Origin: Cristatella mucedo
Taxonomy: Eukaryota > Bryozoa > Phylactolaemata > Cristatellidae
Direction of reading: 5' to 3'
NCBI GenBank assembly: GCA_009760855.2
Contig: WPIO01000088.1
Coordinates: 1,600,001 to 1,645,000 of the forward strand
Length of the DNA: 45,000 bases
Part shown: in pieces, positions 13,768-25,690 of the stretch
How positions within the stretch are numbered: the stretch's first letter is position 1
Layout: the number at the start of each line of letters is the position of its first letter
The notes under the pieces: model-generated
Told to the model about the DNA's origin: nothing
Database searches by the model: none
Seen by the model: only the letters and a program-made list of their open reading frames with translations
Program-made: the position numbers and the translations under genes

Positions 13768-14640
13768 ATGTGGACGGACGAAGATCATCCGTGGAATAGC
13801 TGAAGTACAGGTGAAGTACAGGTGAAGTACAGGTGAAGTACCTCAGAGCGGTTTGTGCTCAGTTTCCGCTTCTTTTCACTGTTCATACACTCTTCATTTC
13901 ATTTCTTTCACTGTTCATACCTCTTGCCGACGTGCCGTTTCTTTTCACGGTGTACACTCTTGCCAATGTGATTGCCAGGCACAATCTGGGCTTTCACTTC
14001 GTATGCAGACGTCGCTCAGTTGTACATGTGCTTTGATTCTTCCCACCTTTCAGCAGGTCGAATTCTCTCACCTCCCTTGCTGGATGTTTTTATGGCATCC
14101 GCGCACGTATGGCAGCAAACCTTCTTAAATTGAATGATAATAAATAAACTTACTGGCTATGGGCAAACCAAGTATGATTCAGAAATTTGAAATGTTGACG
14201 CTCACAATCGGCTCTGCCAGCTTATGTCCTGTTGAATCTGCACGAAATGTAGGCGTCCTGTTCCAAAATGACCTTTCGTTAGACGACCACATCAGCTCTA
14301 CAATCAAGTCAGCCTACTTTCACCTACATAAACTTGCTGAAAATTCGGGCTTTCTTAGACAGGGATATCACATCTAAATTAGTACAGTAGTAAAAAAAGT
14401 AGTGCGTTTGTGACATCCAGTTTTGACTTCTGTAGCTCACTGCTAGCTGGTGTACCGCCCCGTGAAATCAGGTGCTTATAGTTGGTGCAAAACTCTGCAG
14501 CTAGGCTTGTCTGTCGTGAGCATTGCAGTTACCACAACACACCACTTCTCGCTGACCTGTTCCGGCTCCCAGTCAAGCAACGCATGGACTTCAAGGTTCT
14601 TTCAATCATGGTTCCCTACTGGCGTGAAGTGAAGCTTCAG
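13768..14640 (+). mobile_element. LINE family A, degenerate middle fragment
   Basis: Similarity to the 33 kb copy starts at the segment corresponding to NGQRSSEV and runs to RIDFKVLS. Many indels and stops occur. An 11-bp tandem repeat (13803-13843) replaces sequence just before the GVPQGS block. The 3' tail is missing. Confidence 0.8.
13803..13843. repeat. 11-bp minisatellite inside a LINE A copy
   Basis: Units TGAAGTACAGG occur three and a half times, located exactly where the normal element has its CTCTGAAATATGAGGTAC segment. Confidence 0.85.
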
Positions 14641-15165
14641 AGGACTATTTCCATAAACAGTAGAGATTACGAAGAGATCAATTGACTCTAAATATTCGTT
14701 AAAGACAGGTTTATAGGAGACTTTTTTGAGTCAGACCTGTGACATCCGGCGCCTTTGGGAGAGGCCATTGGATACGCCCACGACAATCTACTCGGTCGAC
14801 TGAGAAGAGGGCGTTGCGGAAGGGATGCGACATGGATTAGCCACTCACTTATGCCCTCCCAGAGGCTGCCGTCGAATGATCGACGCCGACCAGCGGCGGC
14901 GGTGGCGGTGATGGCGGCGGCGGCTCGCGGCTCGTGCCCGGCAGCCGGCAGTCTGAGTCAGTCCGTCCAATTGCCGCCCAATTGCCGTCCAACTGACGTC
15001 CAACGTACTCTGCCTCCAACGCAGCTCGGACTGAGCGGTTCGAGCCGCCCCGGAACATCCCGGCGATCCCTCTCTCGTCGCTTCCCGGGAGAGAGGGATT
15101 GCCGATTGCTCTCGGCCGCCATTGTCCTGAAACTGAGCGACGATGAAACCAAGCTGCTACTCGCA
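14641..15165. other. GC-rich single-copy DNA
   Basis: Includes a hairpin at 15062-15103 and a CAATTGCCGCCCAATTGCCG tandem near 14968. The open frames on both strands show no motifs. Confidence 0.4.
15062..15103. repeat. Inverted repeat, 15-bp arms with one mismatch
   Basis: GGCGATCCCTCTCTC pairs with GAGAGAGGGATTGCC (15089-15103). The loop is 12 bases. Confidence 0.9.
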
Positions 15166-15270
15166 GTAATACTAATAATAATAGTAATAGCGATAATAAT
15201 AACTTGTATGGCGTCCTCAGAGAACTGAGCATCTTTCTAGGCACTTCATAGATGCTGTGTACTAGGCCAA
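15166..15270 (-). mobile_element. LINE A/SINE-type 3' tail remnant
   Basis: An impure (TAA)n run is followed by GGCGTCCTCAGAGAACTGAG and TCTTTCTAGGCACTTCAT, the reverse of the shared tail. Body sequence is absent or unrecognisable. Confidence 0.6.
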
Positions 15271-15540
15271 GGCCAAGGCCAAACGATTGGTGGTCACATC
15301 CCAGCAAGAAGCAGCCGAGCATGGGACGCGTAGGACGAGCAGCTGGACTGGGAGACCTTGGCTAGTCTAATTAAGATTTTGCTCCATTAAATAGCGAGGC
15401 TGTTTCGCGACCGTCACTGCGTGTTCGGCATTTAGGGCTTATCCCTTTCTTATTGGCTTTCATTTTGAAAGTTTCATTCGGAAGATGGCGTCCGCAGCTA
15501 GCCCTACCGTCCGATCGCCGGCGATCTTGTTAAAAGTATT

Positions 15541-15995
15541 TCTTAATAATAATAATAATAATAATAATAGTAAAAATACGTTTATTTATTGTAGTGCCCT
15601 GCGAGAACCCAATCTCTTTCTAGACACTTTACATTTGTTGTAAAGGAAGCATGATTGAATGGTTAGTGGTAGCATTCTCAACGAACGAGCATAACAGGGC
15701 TAGAGGCGACATGCACTGGGTCAGCATACAGATATGGTTAGTGGCACAACAAGCACAGTGTCAGCGCATAAGCACATTAAGGACGAATCACATAAATATC
15801 CCAATAAACTGTCATAAATAAATGCGTTTTAGTATCTTTTTAGTGGTCAAGTCAGAGGATGTCGTGGCGCAAGTCGGAAGTGAGTTACAGGCTTCAGGAG
15901 CATACAAACTAAAGGCACGGTCTCCTTAGGATTTTCGGTGCGTGCGTACGAGGTACGCGTAGGTAAACGGTTCGATTCCAAAAAGGCGAGTTCAC
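15541..15995 (-). mobile_element. LINE family A, 3' end
   Basis: It carries a (TAA)n tail at 15542-15570, the conserved tail block and the 3' UTR, then the end of the ORF (about FGDRAF to the last codons) with several disruptions. It ends near 15995. Confidence 0.8.
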
Positions 15996-16369
15996 TGTCC
16001 CTGGTTGTGCATATGCTTTGCTACTGCGTGTCCATTTTGGTTTCGCTACCGAAAAAAGGCGTCGCGCTTCTGCATCTGGCGATAACTAGAGCTGCAGGGT
16101 AGATAAAAAAAAATTCTCTCAGAAGTCGCAGCCGATGTTCTAGATGTTTCATGCGCATTGCGCCATTTCGCCATTGCGCCATCGAGTCTAATCTGCGAAG
16201 CTTCTTTGCTGAACAAGCAGCGATGATCGATCGGGTCGATGAGTGGATGCACAGCAACATTCTACAAGGCCAAGGCCACTATATCCACAAGGCCAAGGTC
16301 GTCGGTTCTGGCTCCTCCGTACCTAGCTGAACGGCAGCAGCACCAGCTTCGGCCTCCTCTTCGCCCTGC
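15996..16369. other. Single-copy DNA, nothing recognised
   Basis: Short direct repeats CAAGGCCAAGGCC near 16266-16300. No exon seen. Confidence 0.4.
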
Positions 16370-16800
16370 GATCCTTTGAGGACAATACAGTTAGCTGTTC
16401 ATTATCTACGCCGAAAGAGGCCGTTGGCGACGTTAAAAAGTATCGCTCAGGTAGGTCGTAGACCGTGGAACCCACTCACGCCTATTGCTACCCAAAAATA
16501 TCTGCTCTCCTGCTGCCGACAGAGGCACATTATTTTCGGCCGTCCTGAGCTATTAACTTAGCTATTAGCTATTAGCTCCCCTGCTGCTCACTTCTTCGAC
16601 TGCTGCCCGCCTGACTCAGCCTGAATGCTTATTACTCTCTCTTTGTTGCGCGACATGAAGACTATTGCCTACCGTATGCGCATCGATAGCCAGACAGGCT
16701 TAAAGTTGGCTATTGGAAACTCTCCTGCATTAAAACCTGGTCCTCGCGGCTTTCTGGAGTTACAGACAGAGAAACGTTGCATTACCTTACATTACTTTGC
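16370..16800 (+). mobile_element. LINE family B, ORF end and 3' UTR
   Basis: GGTCGTAGACCGTGGAACCC (the RRLWN block) is followed by CTCTCCTGCTGCCGACAG and CTCTTTGTTGCGCGACATGA. The copy ends in GAGTTACAGACAGAGAAACG and (ATTAC)-like repeats. Confidence 0.7.
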
Positions 16801-17130
16801 ACAGCGTTTGTCGTTTTATTTATGACGCCGAGGTGCCTCGACGTCACAGCCGCGTCGGACCTTCAAAAAAGAGTCACGAATAGCATTCGCTGTACGTTTT
16901 CTCGCTGTTGCCGCTGCGTTGCTCAAGACGACTCCGCTGATCGGCGCGTCGCCGGCTCTGGAAAGCTCGCGTGCTTGAGACCGTGCGTATGACCCCGAGC
17001 GAATGACCCCGCTCAGCAGCGTTGGCTACATCGCGCGGCCGCGGTCTCAACCGGATTTGCATAAAGCTAAACGTGGGATACCGTGGACAAATTGGGCTTT
17101 CGTGGTCCTAGCGATGCGTGTACGCACATG
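16801..17130. other. Single-copy DNA, nothing recognised
   Basis: No motif-bearing frame or repeat family between a LINE B copy and a CA/TA array. Confidence 0.4.
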
Positions 17131-17182
17131 CACACACACACGCACACATGTATATATACATATGTACATACATACATATATA

Positions 17183-17220
<38 letters not shown>

Positions 17221-17228
17221 TATATATA

Positions 17229-17295
<67 letters not shown>

Positions 17296-17312
17296 GATAG
17301 ATAGATATATGA
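17131..17312. repeat. (CA)n-(TA)n array
   Basis: A short CACACG run passes into (TA)n with GTATA interruptions and ends in GTAGATAGATAGATA. Confidence 0.92.
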
Positions 17313-17317
17313 GCAGC

Positions 17318-17375
17318 TCACTTTGCTGAGTCATACTCACTTTGCTGAGAATACTCACTTTGCTGAGTCATCCGT
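17318..17375. repeat. 21-bp minisatellite, three units
   Basis: CTCACTTTGCTGAGTCATA occurs three times with small changes. Confidence 0.8.
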
Positions 17376-17470
17376 CACGGAATGCAACGCTGCCCCATCT
17401 TGCCGGTTGACGGAGATACGCCATCTTGCCATGTGACGCAAGCGTGCTATCTTGCGGCGTGACGAACTTT
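17376..17470. promoter_or_regulatory. Cluster of CCATCTTG motifs (YY1-like)
   Basis: CCATCTTG occurs at about 17395 and 17423, with GCTATCTTG near 17447, in loosely repeated units with GTGACG. CCATCTT is the core of YY1 sites. A regulatory role is inference only. Confidence 0.3.
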
Positions 17471-17526
17471 CTCGCTTTAATTAGTTAATAAATATATATA
17501 AATGTATATGTATATACAATAATTTA

Positions 17527-17622
17527 TTTTTATAGCACCTTAAGAGAACGTAATCAGACGCTTCACATATGCCACTTGGCTCGTGCCCATGACCTCATAT
17601 ATACAATGATTTCACCTTAACC
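17527..17622 (-). mobile_element. tRNA-derived SINE, partial copy
   Basis: The tail TTTATAGCACCTTAAGAGAA and GACGCTTCACATATGCCA match the family. The tRNA-like head is diverged and cut short near 17622. Confidence 0.6.
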
Positions 17623-17625
17623 ATG

Positions 17626-18657
17626 CCACGTGAGAGCAACGTGACTTGCCGCTGCGTCGCGTCGTTCGACTTCCGTCGATGGATCAACATCCAATCTACG
17701 GATTCCAAAATCCTGCCAAGTCCGCGCGACCCATTTCGCGTTTCAGCCGCGCGGCATCGCACGCGGGCGACCTTGCTCAGCAAATCCGCACGCCAGCGTA
17801 CCGGCGCGCTGGCAGGTGCCGCGCGGCAGCGAGCGAGCAGACGCCCGCCGGCCGGAGGTTGTCTGCCGCGCGGAATTTCGCGCGCTTCGCGATCGGCTCG
17901 AGGAACGCTGAGCGATGTTCGATTGCCGCTCGGAGCGCATCAGTCGCGAGCGCTCCCCTGGCACCGCGCTAATTGCCCCGAGCGGTGCGCACCGAGACGG
18001 CCGTCGACGCCTCGACGGAGACGACGCTTGCTGCTGCAGCGGCGGCGGCGTCAGCTCGCGGCAGCCGCCGCCGCAGCTGCAGCGCTTCGCGCGCACGAGC
18101 GCCGAGCGCCGGCGGCGGCGGCGGCGCCGGCGGCGGCGGCGGCTGCTGATTGTTTGGCGTCCAGACAGTATAAACAGTCCTGCGAGCTTCAATTAGATTA
18201 GCTCGACTGACGGAAGCGGCGCTCGCGCCCTGGCCGCTCGCGCCCACCGTGGCCGCGGAAATGCGGCCTGAGCGCCGCCTAGAAGCGTCGCTCAACTAAA
18301 CGTCGCTAAACTAGCTAGGAAAAAACGAGAGGCACCTGGCTCCAGGGAGCAGCTTTCAGCAAGACGGCGATGGCGGCGACTAAAGGAAAAGCCGCCGCCG
18401 CCGCCGCAGCAAAAGCTTCCGGAGCGACTTCTTCCGGAAGTTTTGGCTGCGCGAAAGCCGTTTCGCTGCTGGCGTTCGCGTGCGGCGTACGTCGGCGGCG
18501 TGCGTTGAACGAGCCCTGCGCGTGCGCTCAACGCTCGCTCGCGGCCGGCGCCGCCTGCGGCGTCGCCTGAGCGTCGCCTGAGCGTCGGAGTACAAACAGG
18601 CGGCGGCGTGTCGTCATTTCTAAGGCTGCCGCCGTAAGAGTGCGCTCTCGCTGGATC
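17626..18657. other. CpG-rich single-copy DNA
   Basis: Alternating GGC/GCC runs at 18040-18145 and 18390-18410. ATGGCGGCGACTAAAGG near 18370 looks like a start context, but the frame is alanine-rich and ends without a recognisable domain. No gene called. Confidence 0.4.
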
Positions 18658-18697
18658 TCGCGTAGCGCACTCGCCGGTCAGCGAGTGCGCTACGCGA
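18658..18697. repeat. Inverted repeat, perfect 17-bp arms
   Basis: TCGCGTAGCGCACTCGC (18658-18674) pairs with 18681-18697. The loop is CGGTCA. Confidence 0.95.
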
Positions 18698-18937
18698 ACC
18701 CGAACGAGGCGGGCGCTCGACGTTGCGCAAGATCGGCGTCTGCTGCGCTGCGGCTAGGTCGTTGAAGCACGGCGAGACGTAGTCCGTGCTCTCTTGAGTA
18801 ATGGCTCCGACGCTAGTGGAGCCGAAGCTGTTCAAAATTCCAAAGCCTTGACTGTATCTGCACCCAGCAGACCGTTTTGCAGTAGCAGCGATGGCGACAT
18901 TTGTACTGCTTTTAAGGAGAGACACAACTAGAAGAAG

Positions 18938-19087
18938 CGAGAGACAGGGAGAGAGAGACAGAGAGCAGAAAGAGACAGACAGGCAGACAGACAGAGAGAG
19001 ACAGGGAGAGAGAGAGAGAGAGAAAGACAGAGAGACTGAGAGAGAGACAGAGACAGAGACAGAGACAGAGACAGAGACAGAGACAGG

Positions 19088-19119
<32 letters not shown>

Positions 19120-19249
19120 CAGAGAGAAAGACAGAGAGAAAGACAGACAGAGACAGAGACAGAGACAGAGACAGAGACAGAGACAGAGACAGAGACAGAG
19201 ACAGAGACAGAGACAGAGACAGAGACAGAGACAGAGACAGAGAGAGGAA

Positions 19250-19256
<7 letters not shown>
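18938..19256. repeat. (GACAGA)n / (GA)n array
   Basis: GA and GACAGA units alternate in blocks. The last 100 bp is a regular hexamer GAGACA run. Confidence 0.94.
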
Positions 19257-19560
<304 letters not shown>

Positions 19561-19884
19561 GTAAATACAGAAAGAGCTACGCGCTCTGATAGGTCGAACT
19601 TGGACTGACGTACATAACACACGTAACAAGACGCATGCAGTGGAGTGATACAAAAGCAGAAAGTTGGCAAAGGTGTTCGCAAAGTAAGAGCGAGCAAAGC
19701 GTTGACGCTGTGCTCCGCTAGCTCCGTCATTACGCCTGCGGATAAGCCACAACCGCCGCACCGACGGCACGTCCGGAAAACGGCGGCAACATGAACCGGA
19801 CATGTTTACGACGAGGTCTTTGATTGTCGCAGCCGATTCATTAGAATTACGATCCCCTCGGGATTCTGAGCGCGGCGGCGGCGC

Positions 19885-19945
19885 GCGCTGCGGGGCGCGC
19901 CGCCGCCGAGCATCGCTTCGGCCGCGGCGGCACGCCCCGCAGCGC
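19885..19945. repeat. Inverted repeat, 22-bp arms with one mismatch
   Basis: 19885-19906 (GCGCTGCGGGGCG then GCCGCCGC) pairs with 19924-19945. The loop is 17 bases. Confidence 0.88.
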
Positions 19946-20073
19946 CAATGCGAGGGCTGCGGTGGCTAGCGAAGAGAGCGCAGACGGCGGCGGCGGCTCA
20001 TGGCGGCGGCGCTCACGTTGGCCTCCGCCGTCGCCGTCCGCCATCGCATGTCGCACGTCGCTAGGCGTCCGCT

Positions 20074-20133
20074 CGCGTTCGAGCCAGAGAGCTCAGCGTC
20101 GCGATCGCGACGCTGAGCTCCGACACGAACGCG
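20074..20133. repeat. 32-nt perfect palindrome with outer 8-bp stem
   Basis: 20089-20120 is a perfect palindrome centred on GCGATCGC. CGCGTTCG (20074-20081) and CGAACGCG (20126-20133) add an outer stem. Confidence 0.95.
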
Positions 20134-20373
20134 CGTCGCCGTCAATAATATTTCGCAATCGCGCCAGCCTGATGAGCCGTTGACTCACGAGTTGCGTTTC
20201 GTCAGCCGAACCAGGCGCAATTTCAAGAGGCGCAATTTCTGCGTTTAGCGGCGGCGGCGGCGGCTCCACGCGCTCCCACTCTAACGAGCAAGCGCACGCA
20301 CGCTGAAGCGATCGCGAGCCCGCGCTGCGCCCGGCGTCCTGCGCGGTGGCGCACCGGCATCGCGCGCGCGCGA

Positions 20374-20415
20374 GGTTGGCAGCGGGCCACTCGACGGAGC
20401 GGCCCGCTGCCAACC
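20374..20415. repeat. Inverted repeat, perfect 15-bp arms
   Basis: GGTTGGCAGCGGGCC pairs with 20401-20415. The loop is 12 bases. The loop sequence CGACGGAGCGGCC recurs as a direct repeat at 20415-20427. Confidence 0.93.
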
Positions 20416-20643
20416 GACGGAGCGGCCAATCGATCGGCTGCCGCCCTCGTGCGCAAGCCAAGGGCGCTCGCAGCGGCCGGCCTCTGTCGCAGCGCCAGCC
20501 TCTGTCGCAGAGCGAGGGGCGCTGCCAAGCGTCGCGAGAGGCCGTGCAGCGCGCAGCCGTTCTCTTGCACTCGCGATCGTCTGCTCCGGTCGTCCTGATT
20601 TTTCCAATTACAAAACGCTGTGAAATTCGCGTTCCTTCAAGGC

Positions 20644-20674
20644 CGTCACCGCTCGCTCGGAGCGAGTGGTGACG
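20644..20674. repeat. Near-perfect palindrome, 15-bp arms with one mismatch
   Basis: CGTCACCGCTCGCTC pairs with GAGCGAGTGGTGACG around a single central base. Confidence 0.9.
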
Positions 20675-20987
20675 CAGATGCGGAGGTTCAGCTTACGGTT
20701 CAAGGCCGTAGATTTGATCTCGCTGCCAGCAGCGTCGACAATTGAGGCCACCGCTGGACGATCGTTGATCGGAACGTGCGTCCAAGTGACGTCGAAGCGG
20801 AAGTAGGGCCGCCATGTTCGTTTGACGCTTCGTTCCTGTCCGAGCGCACTGATCTTTGCGAGTGCACGTGCTTTCTAAAATTTTGAATTGCACGAATAAC
20901 CAATCGACACGGTTACTTTCCAGCACGTTCAAAGTGCCCAGATAAAGATTCGGCTCTGCTGTGGCTCTATAAAAATGCTGCATCCTC

Positions 20988-21085
20988 ATAATAGTAATAA
21001 CAATAATAATAATAACAGTAATAGTAATGCACTCGATTAAGGGCCATCAGAGAACTCAATCTCTCTCTAGCCGCCTTACATTATC
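20988..21085 (-). mobile_element. LINE A/SINE-type 3' tail remnant
   Basis: It has an impure (TAA)n run, then CATCAGAGAACTCAATCTCT and CTAGCCGCCTTACATT. Only the tail is preserved. Confidence 0.6.
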
Positions 21086-21310
21086 CTCGCATCGTGTAGC
21101 AGCGGCGGCTAACTCCGTTTTTCGCTATCGCCACTGCACCGCTGCTGTACCTCAGGGCACTGCGTGCAGTTTAATCATGCGCATCGCACTAGATAATGGC
21201 GGACAATAACGGACAGAAGGCACTCCGGCCGAGCTCCGCTTAAAAAGCTCTCGGTGAGGTGGTGGGTTGGGTGGGGAGGAATTTCACTTGCGATTCAGCA
21301 CTAAGTATAT

Positions 21311-22634
21311 CACCAAGTTCTTCTAGAGCGCCTCTCATCTCGCCTGGGCATCACTGGCACTGCTCTACAATGGTTAAGGTCTTATCTCAATGGGAGACTC
21401 CAGAGTATTGACGTGAATGGACAAAGATCATCCGAGGTACCTCTGAAATATGAGGTACCTCAGGGCTCCGTGCTAGGTCCGGTTTTTTTACGGTTTATAC
21501 TCTCCCTCTTGCTGACGTGATTGCCAAGCACAATCTGGGCTTTCACTTCTATGCGGATGACACTCAGTTGTACCTTTGCTTTCATCCCTCCCAGCCTTCG
21601 AGCACCTCGAATTCTCTCAACTCCCTTATGCATGCATTGATGACATCCGCACATGGATGGCAGCAAATTTTCTAAAACTGGACGATGATAAAAACTAACT
21701 TATTAGTTATGGGCAAACCAAGTGTGATTCAGAAAGTGGAAAGGCTGAGGCTCAAAACTGGCTCTTCCAGCATATCTCCTGTCGAATCAGCTCGAAATCT
21801 AGGTGTCATGTGTCAAAGTGACCTCTGGTTAGACGACCAAATCAGCTCCGCAGTCATGTCTGCCTACTTTCAGCTACATAACATTGCTAAAATTTGAGCT
21901 TGTTAAAGTAAGGATACCGTGTCTAAGTTTGTCCATGCATTCGTGACATTCCATCTCGACTTCTGTTACTTACTGCTTGCTGGCCTACCATCATGCGAAA
22001 TTAGGCAGTTTCAGCTCTTGCAAAACTCTGCAGCTTGGCTTGTATGTCGTGAGCGTCGCAGTTGCCACATCACACCATTTCTCGCCGACCAGCACTGGCT
22101 CCCAGTCAAGCAATGGATCGACTTCAAGGTTTTTGTCACTCAATTTTTGGTCACTTCATTCTTTGTCTTCAGCCTATCTTTCAGATCTACTCCCCCACCA
22201 GGCCAAGCATCGCACCACCCGCCTTTCGGAATCCAACAGTCTACCAATACCTCGAACAAACCTCAAATCCCTTGGAGACCGTGCATTTAGATCGTATGCT
22301 CCCAAAGCATGGAACTCACTCCCGACTTGCGTCGCAACATCCCCTGACTTGACCACGTGCAAAAAGAACTTAAAAAACACTCTTATTTAGGACAGCATTT
22401 AGTGGGTCCCTGTGATTCGTCCTTGATGTGCTTATGCGTGCTGACACTGTGCATGCTGCCACTAACCACACTTGCATTCTGACCATGTGCATGTCACCCC
22501 TAACCATGTTATTCGTGTTATTTATCAAGCTTGATATTACTCACCATTCAATCGCGTTTCCCTTTGCAGCAAATGTAAAGCGCCTAGAAAGAGATTGAGC
22601 TATCTGAGGGCGCTCTAATAAAGGAATTATTAAT
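21311..22634 (+). mobile_element. LINE family A, RT to 3' tail, inactivated
   Basis: Starting at the block [22 protein letters not shown], this copy includes GSVLGP, FYADD, RNLGV, FCYLLLAGLP and AWNSLPTC. It ends in the family tail and a short ATTATTAAT run near 22634. In-frame stops (for example after KI near 21896) and frameshifts break it. It is about 1.3 kb long. Confidence 0.88.
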
Positions 22635-22737
22635 AATATCTTTAATAAGTACGTCAATGTGCTTAGTGATAAGAGCATGCACAACGTCAGTGCGCAAGTG
22701 CATACAGCATGCATGTATGCACTGCATCTCCACCTGT

Positions 22738-23310
22738 AACTTCTCAAAGCCACAGGGACTAAGTGGGTGCATTATATTGTGTATTTATATAATATAATAT
22801 ATTTTATAAATATATTTAAGCAGGAGAGCTTTATATTGTGCACTCAAAGCCTAAGAAAATTTCGTTACACCTATGGTGAACTGATGCACCAAGCCAAAAA
22901 ACTGTATATCTTAAAACTTTGAAACTGTATAGGAGTCAGGAGGGCCTTCGAGTGGCATGGAAATTGCAGCTCAGGACGGCAGAAAAGGATGTACCGCAGT
23001 CGGCAGCAGGAGAGTAGATATCGCTCAATAAGACTTGAGGAAGTGAATTTCACAGACAGAGACCTGAAGAGCTACAGCTTCTGTCACCAACGGTCATGGA
23101 GTGTAGGACTGGAACAGCGAATTTATTGTCCATAGAGGACCTGGGCGGCACGAGGATGCTTAAACCGGTGCAGCCAGCCGTTTAGCTAAGTATGTTGGAG
23201 CCAAGCCGTGGCATTGGCCTTGTGGGTCAGCGTAAGAACTTTCCTCTGCATCCGCCGATTAACCGAGAGCCATCGAAGCTTCTTCAGCAAAGGAGACACG
23301 TGGCTGAACG
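22738..23310 (-). mobile_element. LINE family B, 3' fragment
   Basis: It matches the 5763-6310 copy: the AGGAGAG..TTTATATTGTGCACTCA block, the GAGTAGATATCGCTC block and the CCAAGCCGTGGC block. An AT-rich insertion lies at 22770-22815. The frame is broken. Confidence 0.75.
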
Positions 23311-23972
23311 TGATGGCCGATCTGTGTCAACTCGCCTGGCAGCCATGTTAGCGATTGGCTGCAGAGATTTTTCGGTGGTTTTTTCAGTTTTTCCACGCGA
23401 GAAGGAGCACAAGTTGAGGCAGCTGGATTTCTTCGTAGCTAGCCACAGCGGTGGACAGATCCGATCACACAATCTTAGGCAGGGATCGAACATGTGGCTA
23501 GCCGTCCGAGGCGGCAGTGTTTTCTCGATGAAGCTTTCAAACTATCATCAAAGTGGTCACGTAAATTCCAATCACCTGGTGATGATCGCGCCACCAAAGC
23601 AGCAGAAGCAGTGCCAATGCACGGCAAGCCATCTTGTCGATGGCCTTGACCCACCGGAGCCAGAGCGACGCCACACGACACTGCACGCGCGCCTGGCGCT
23701 AGCTCTTCGGGGGAGGGGCAGGGGGCGCGGTCGCCCACCGGAAGCAGGAGCTGCCCAGAGCTGCTGACTGGGGCTGCACGAATAATGGGTCCGCCCGAAT
23801 ACGTCTGGCTGGAGCTGCCCGAAAGGAAGCTGGGCGTGGCAGTTAGGCCAGGTCTCCAGGCACTGCAGCAGCGCTATGACGCAGTACTATGACGGCTGGC
23901 TGCTGCCAGCAAAAGTGTTCGAGTGGCGCCCTCTAGTGGCGTCTGGGCTTGCTTTCCATGTTTCCCTTTGTA
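23311..23972. other. Single-copy DNA, nothing recognised
   Basis: A 191-codon frame begins near 23192 but starts in LINE B antisense sequence and has no known motif. It is not called. Confidence 0.4.
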
Positions 23973-23990
23973 GAGACAGAGAGACAGACG

Positions 23991-24073
<83 letters not shown>

Positions 24074-24074
24074 G

Positions 24075-24155
<81 letters not shown>

Positions 24156-24262
24156 GGAGACAGACGGAGACAGAGAGAGAGAGAGACGGAGAGACAGAGA
24201 GACATAGATAGAGACAGACAGAGACAGACAGAGACATAGAGACATAGAGACAGAAAGACAGA

Positions 24263-24332
<70 letters not shown>

Positions 24333-24480
24333 CAGAGAGAGATAGAGAAATAGAAAGAGGTCTATAGATACAGTGACTTAGAAAAAGATAGGTACAGGTA
24401 TGAAGATATACAGAGATCGACAGCGGAAGGTATGGATAGATATAGATGGATAGATAGGAGGAGAGAGAACGATTGAGATA
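23973..24480. repeat. (GA)n array with GACGGA and GACATA blocks
   Basis: About 500 bp. Long pure GA runs at 24000-24070 and 24080-24154 are separated by GACGGAGACA units. GACATAGAGACA units follow and the end is degenerate GATA/GTA-rich. Confidence 0.94.
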
Positions 24481-24730
24481 GTACTTCGTAGATGACGATT
24501 TCCCTTTTGACCCACAGTTGTACGTTGTCCCCTTGAAGTGTGACCGTCTCAACTGAGCTGGTTTCACACTCTCAAAACTCTTACGTAGTAACCTAGTAAC
24601 CTAGAAGCCTCTTCTAGCGAAGTCGCAGCGCAGGCTTTCGTGCCTACAATCGTCCTAGCAGCCATTTCGCGTCTCATGGCAATGCATTCACCGCCTCAGA
24701 TATGTCACCGCGTAATTATATTCAGCCCAT
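24481..24730. other. Single-copy DNA, nothing recognised
   Basis: A short duplicated AGTAACCT near 24587. No exon. Confidence 0.4.
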
Positions 24731-25690
24731 ATAATAATAATAATGGTAATACACTTGATATAGCGACCTCAGAGAACTCAATCTCTTTCTAGACTCTTTT
24801 CATTTGCTGCAGAGGAAGCACGATCGAGTGGTAGCATGCTCAATAAAAAAAAGAACAACCTGGTTAGGGGTGACTGGCACAGGGTCAGCATGTAAATAAG
24901 GTTAGTGGCAGCATACACCGCGTCAGCACGCTTGAAGCATATAAAGGTCGAATAGCAGGAACCCAATAAATGCTATGGTAAATATATGCGTTTTTAGTTT
25001 CTTTTTAAATGTGGACAAGTCAGGAGATGGCGTGATGCAGGTCGGGAGTGAGTTCCAGGCTCTGGGAGCGTACGAACTAAAGGCACGGTCTCCAAAGGAT
25101 TTGAGATTTATACGAGGTATGGGTAAACAGTTTGACTCTGAAAAGCGGGTTTTACGATGCTTACTCTGGTGGTGAAGTAGGCCTGAAAGGTAGGCTGGAG
25201 CCAAAGAATGAAGAGACCTAAAAGTTTACCAATTTCCAAGTTCCAACAGTTTACCAATACCTCGAACAAACCTCAAATCCCTTGGAGACCGTGCATTTAG
25301 TTCGTATGATCCCAAAGCGTGGAACTCACTCCCGACTTGCTCCAGAACATCACCTGAATTAACCACGTATAAAAAGAACTTAAAACACATCTATTTAGGA
25401 CAGCATGTAGTGGGTCCCTGTGATTCGTCCTTCATGTGGTACTGACAAAACCTTGCAGTCGATGCGTTGCTTGACTGGGTGGAACCCAGTGCAGGTGAGC
25501 TAGAACTGGTGTGCTTCGGCAGCTGCGACGCTCACGACAGACAAGCCTAGCTGCAGAGTTGTGCACCTGCTGTCTGCGTCTGATTTCGCACAAGCCGGTA
25601 ATGCAGCGAGCAGTGAGTTACAGATGTAAAGACGGGACGTCGCAAATGCACGGACCAATTTAGATGTGGCATCTCTGTCCAAGCAAACAA
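24731..25690 (-). mobile_element. LINE family A copy interrupted by an inverted fragment of the same family
   Basis: The tail (24731-24745), 3' UTR and ORF end ([32 protein letters not shown]) run from 24731 to 25227. The element resumes at about 25444 with the next part of the ORF, to about 25690. Between them lies a piece in the opposite orientation (25228-25443). Confidence 0.82.
25228..25443 (+). mobile_element. LINE family A fragment inserted in antisense into another family A copy
   Basis: This piece of about 216 bp matches the plus-orientation ORF end ([17 protein letters not shown] region) and early 3' UTR. It stops before the element tail, so it is not an ordinary target-primed insertion. 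At the right junction about five bases of the host copy are missing. The left end repeats TTTACCAAT twice within 35 bases. Confidence 0.78.

Larger units (their letters stand above)
19561..20987. other. CpG-rich single-copy DNA holding four palindromes
   Basis: No exon was recognised. The region is notable for inverted repeats at 19885, 20074, 20374 and 20644, described separately. Confidence 0.45.

Noticed and set aside
17047-17358. Open frames made of Ile/Tyr repeats
   Set aside because: They are translations of (TA)n arrays and contain no protein motif.
23192-23767. 191-codon plus-strand frame
   Set aside because: It begins in antisense LINE B sequence and shows no known motif.
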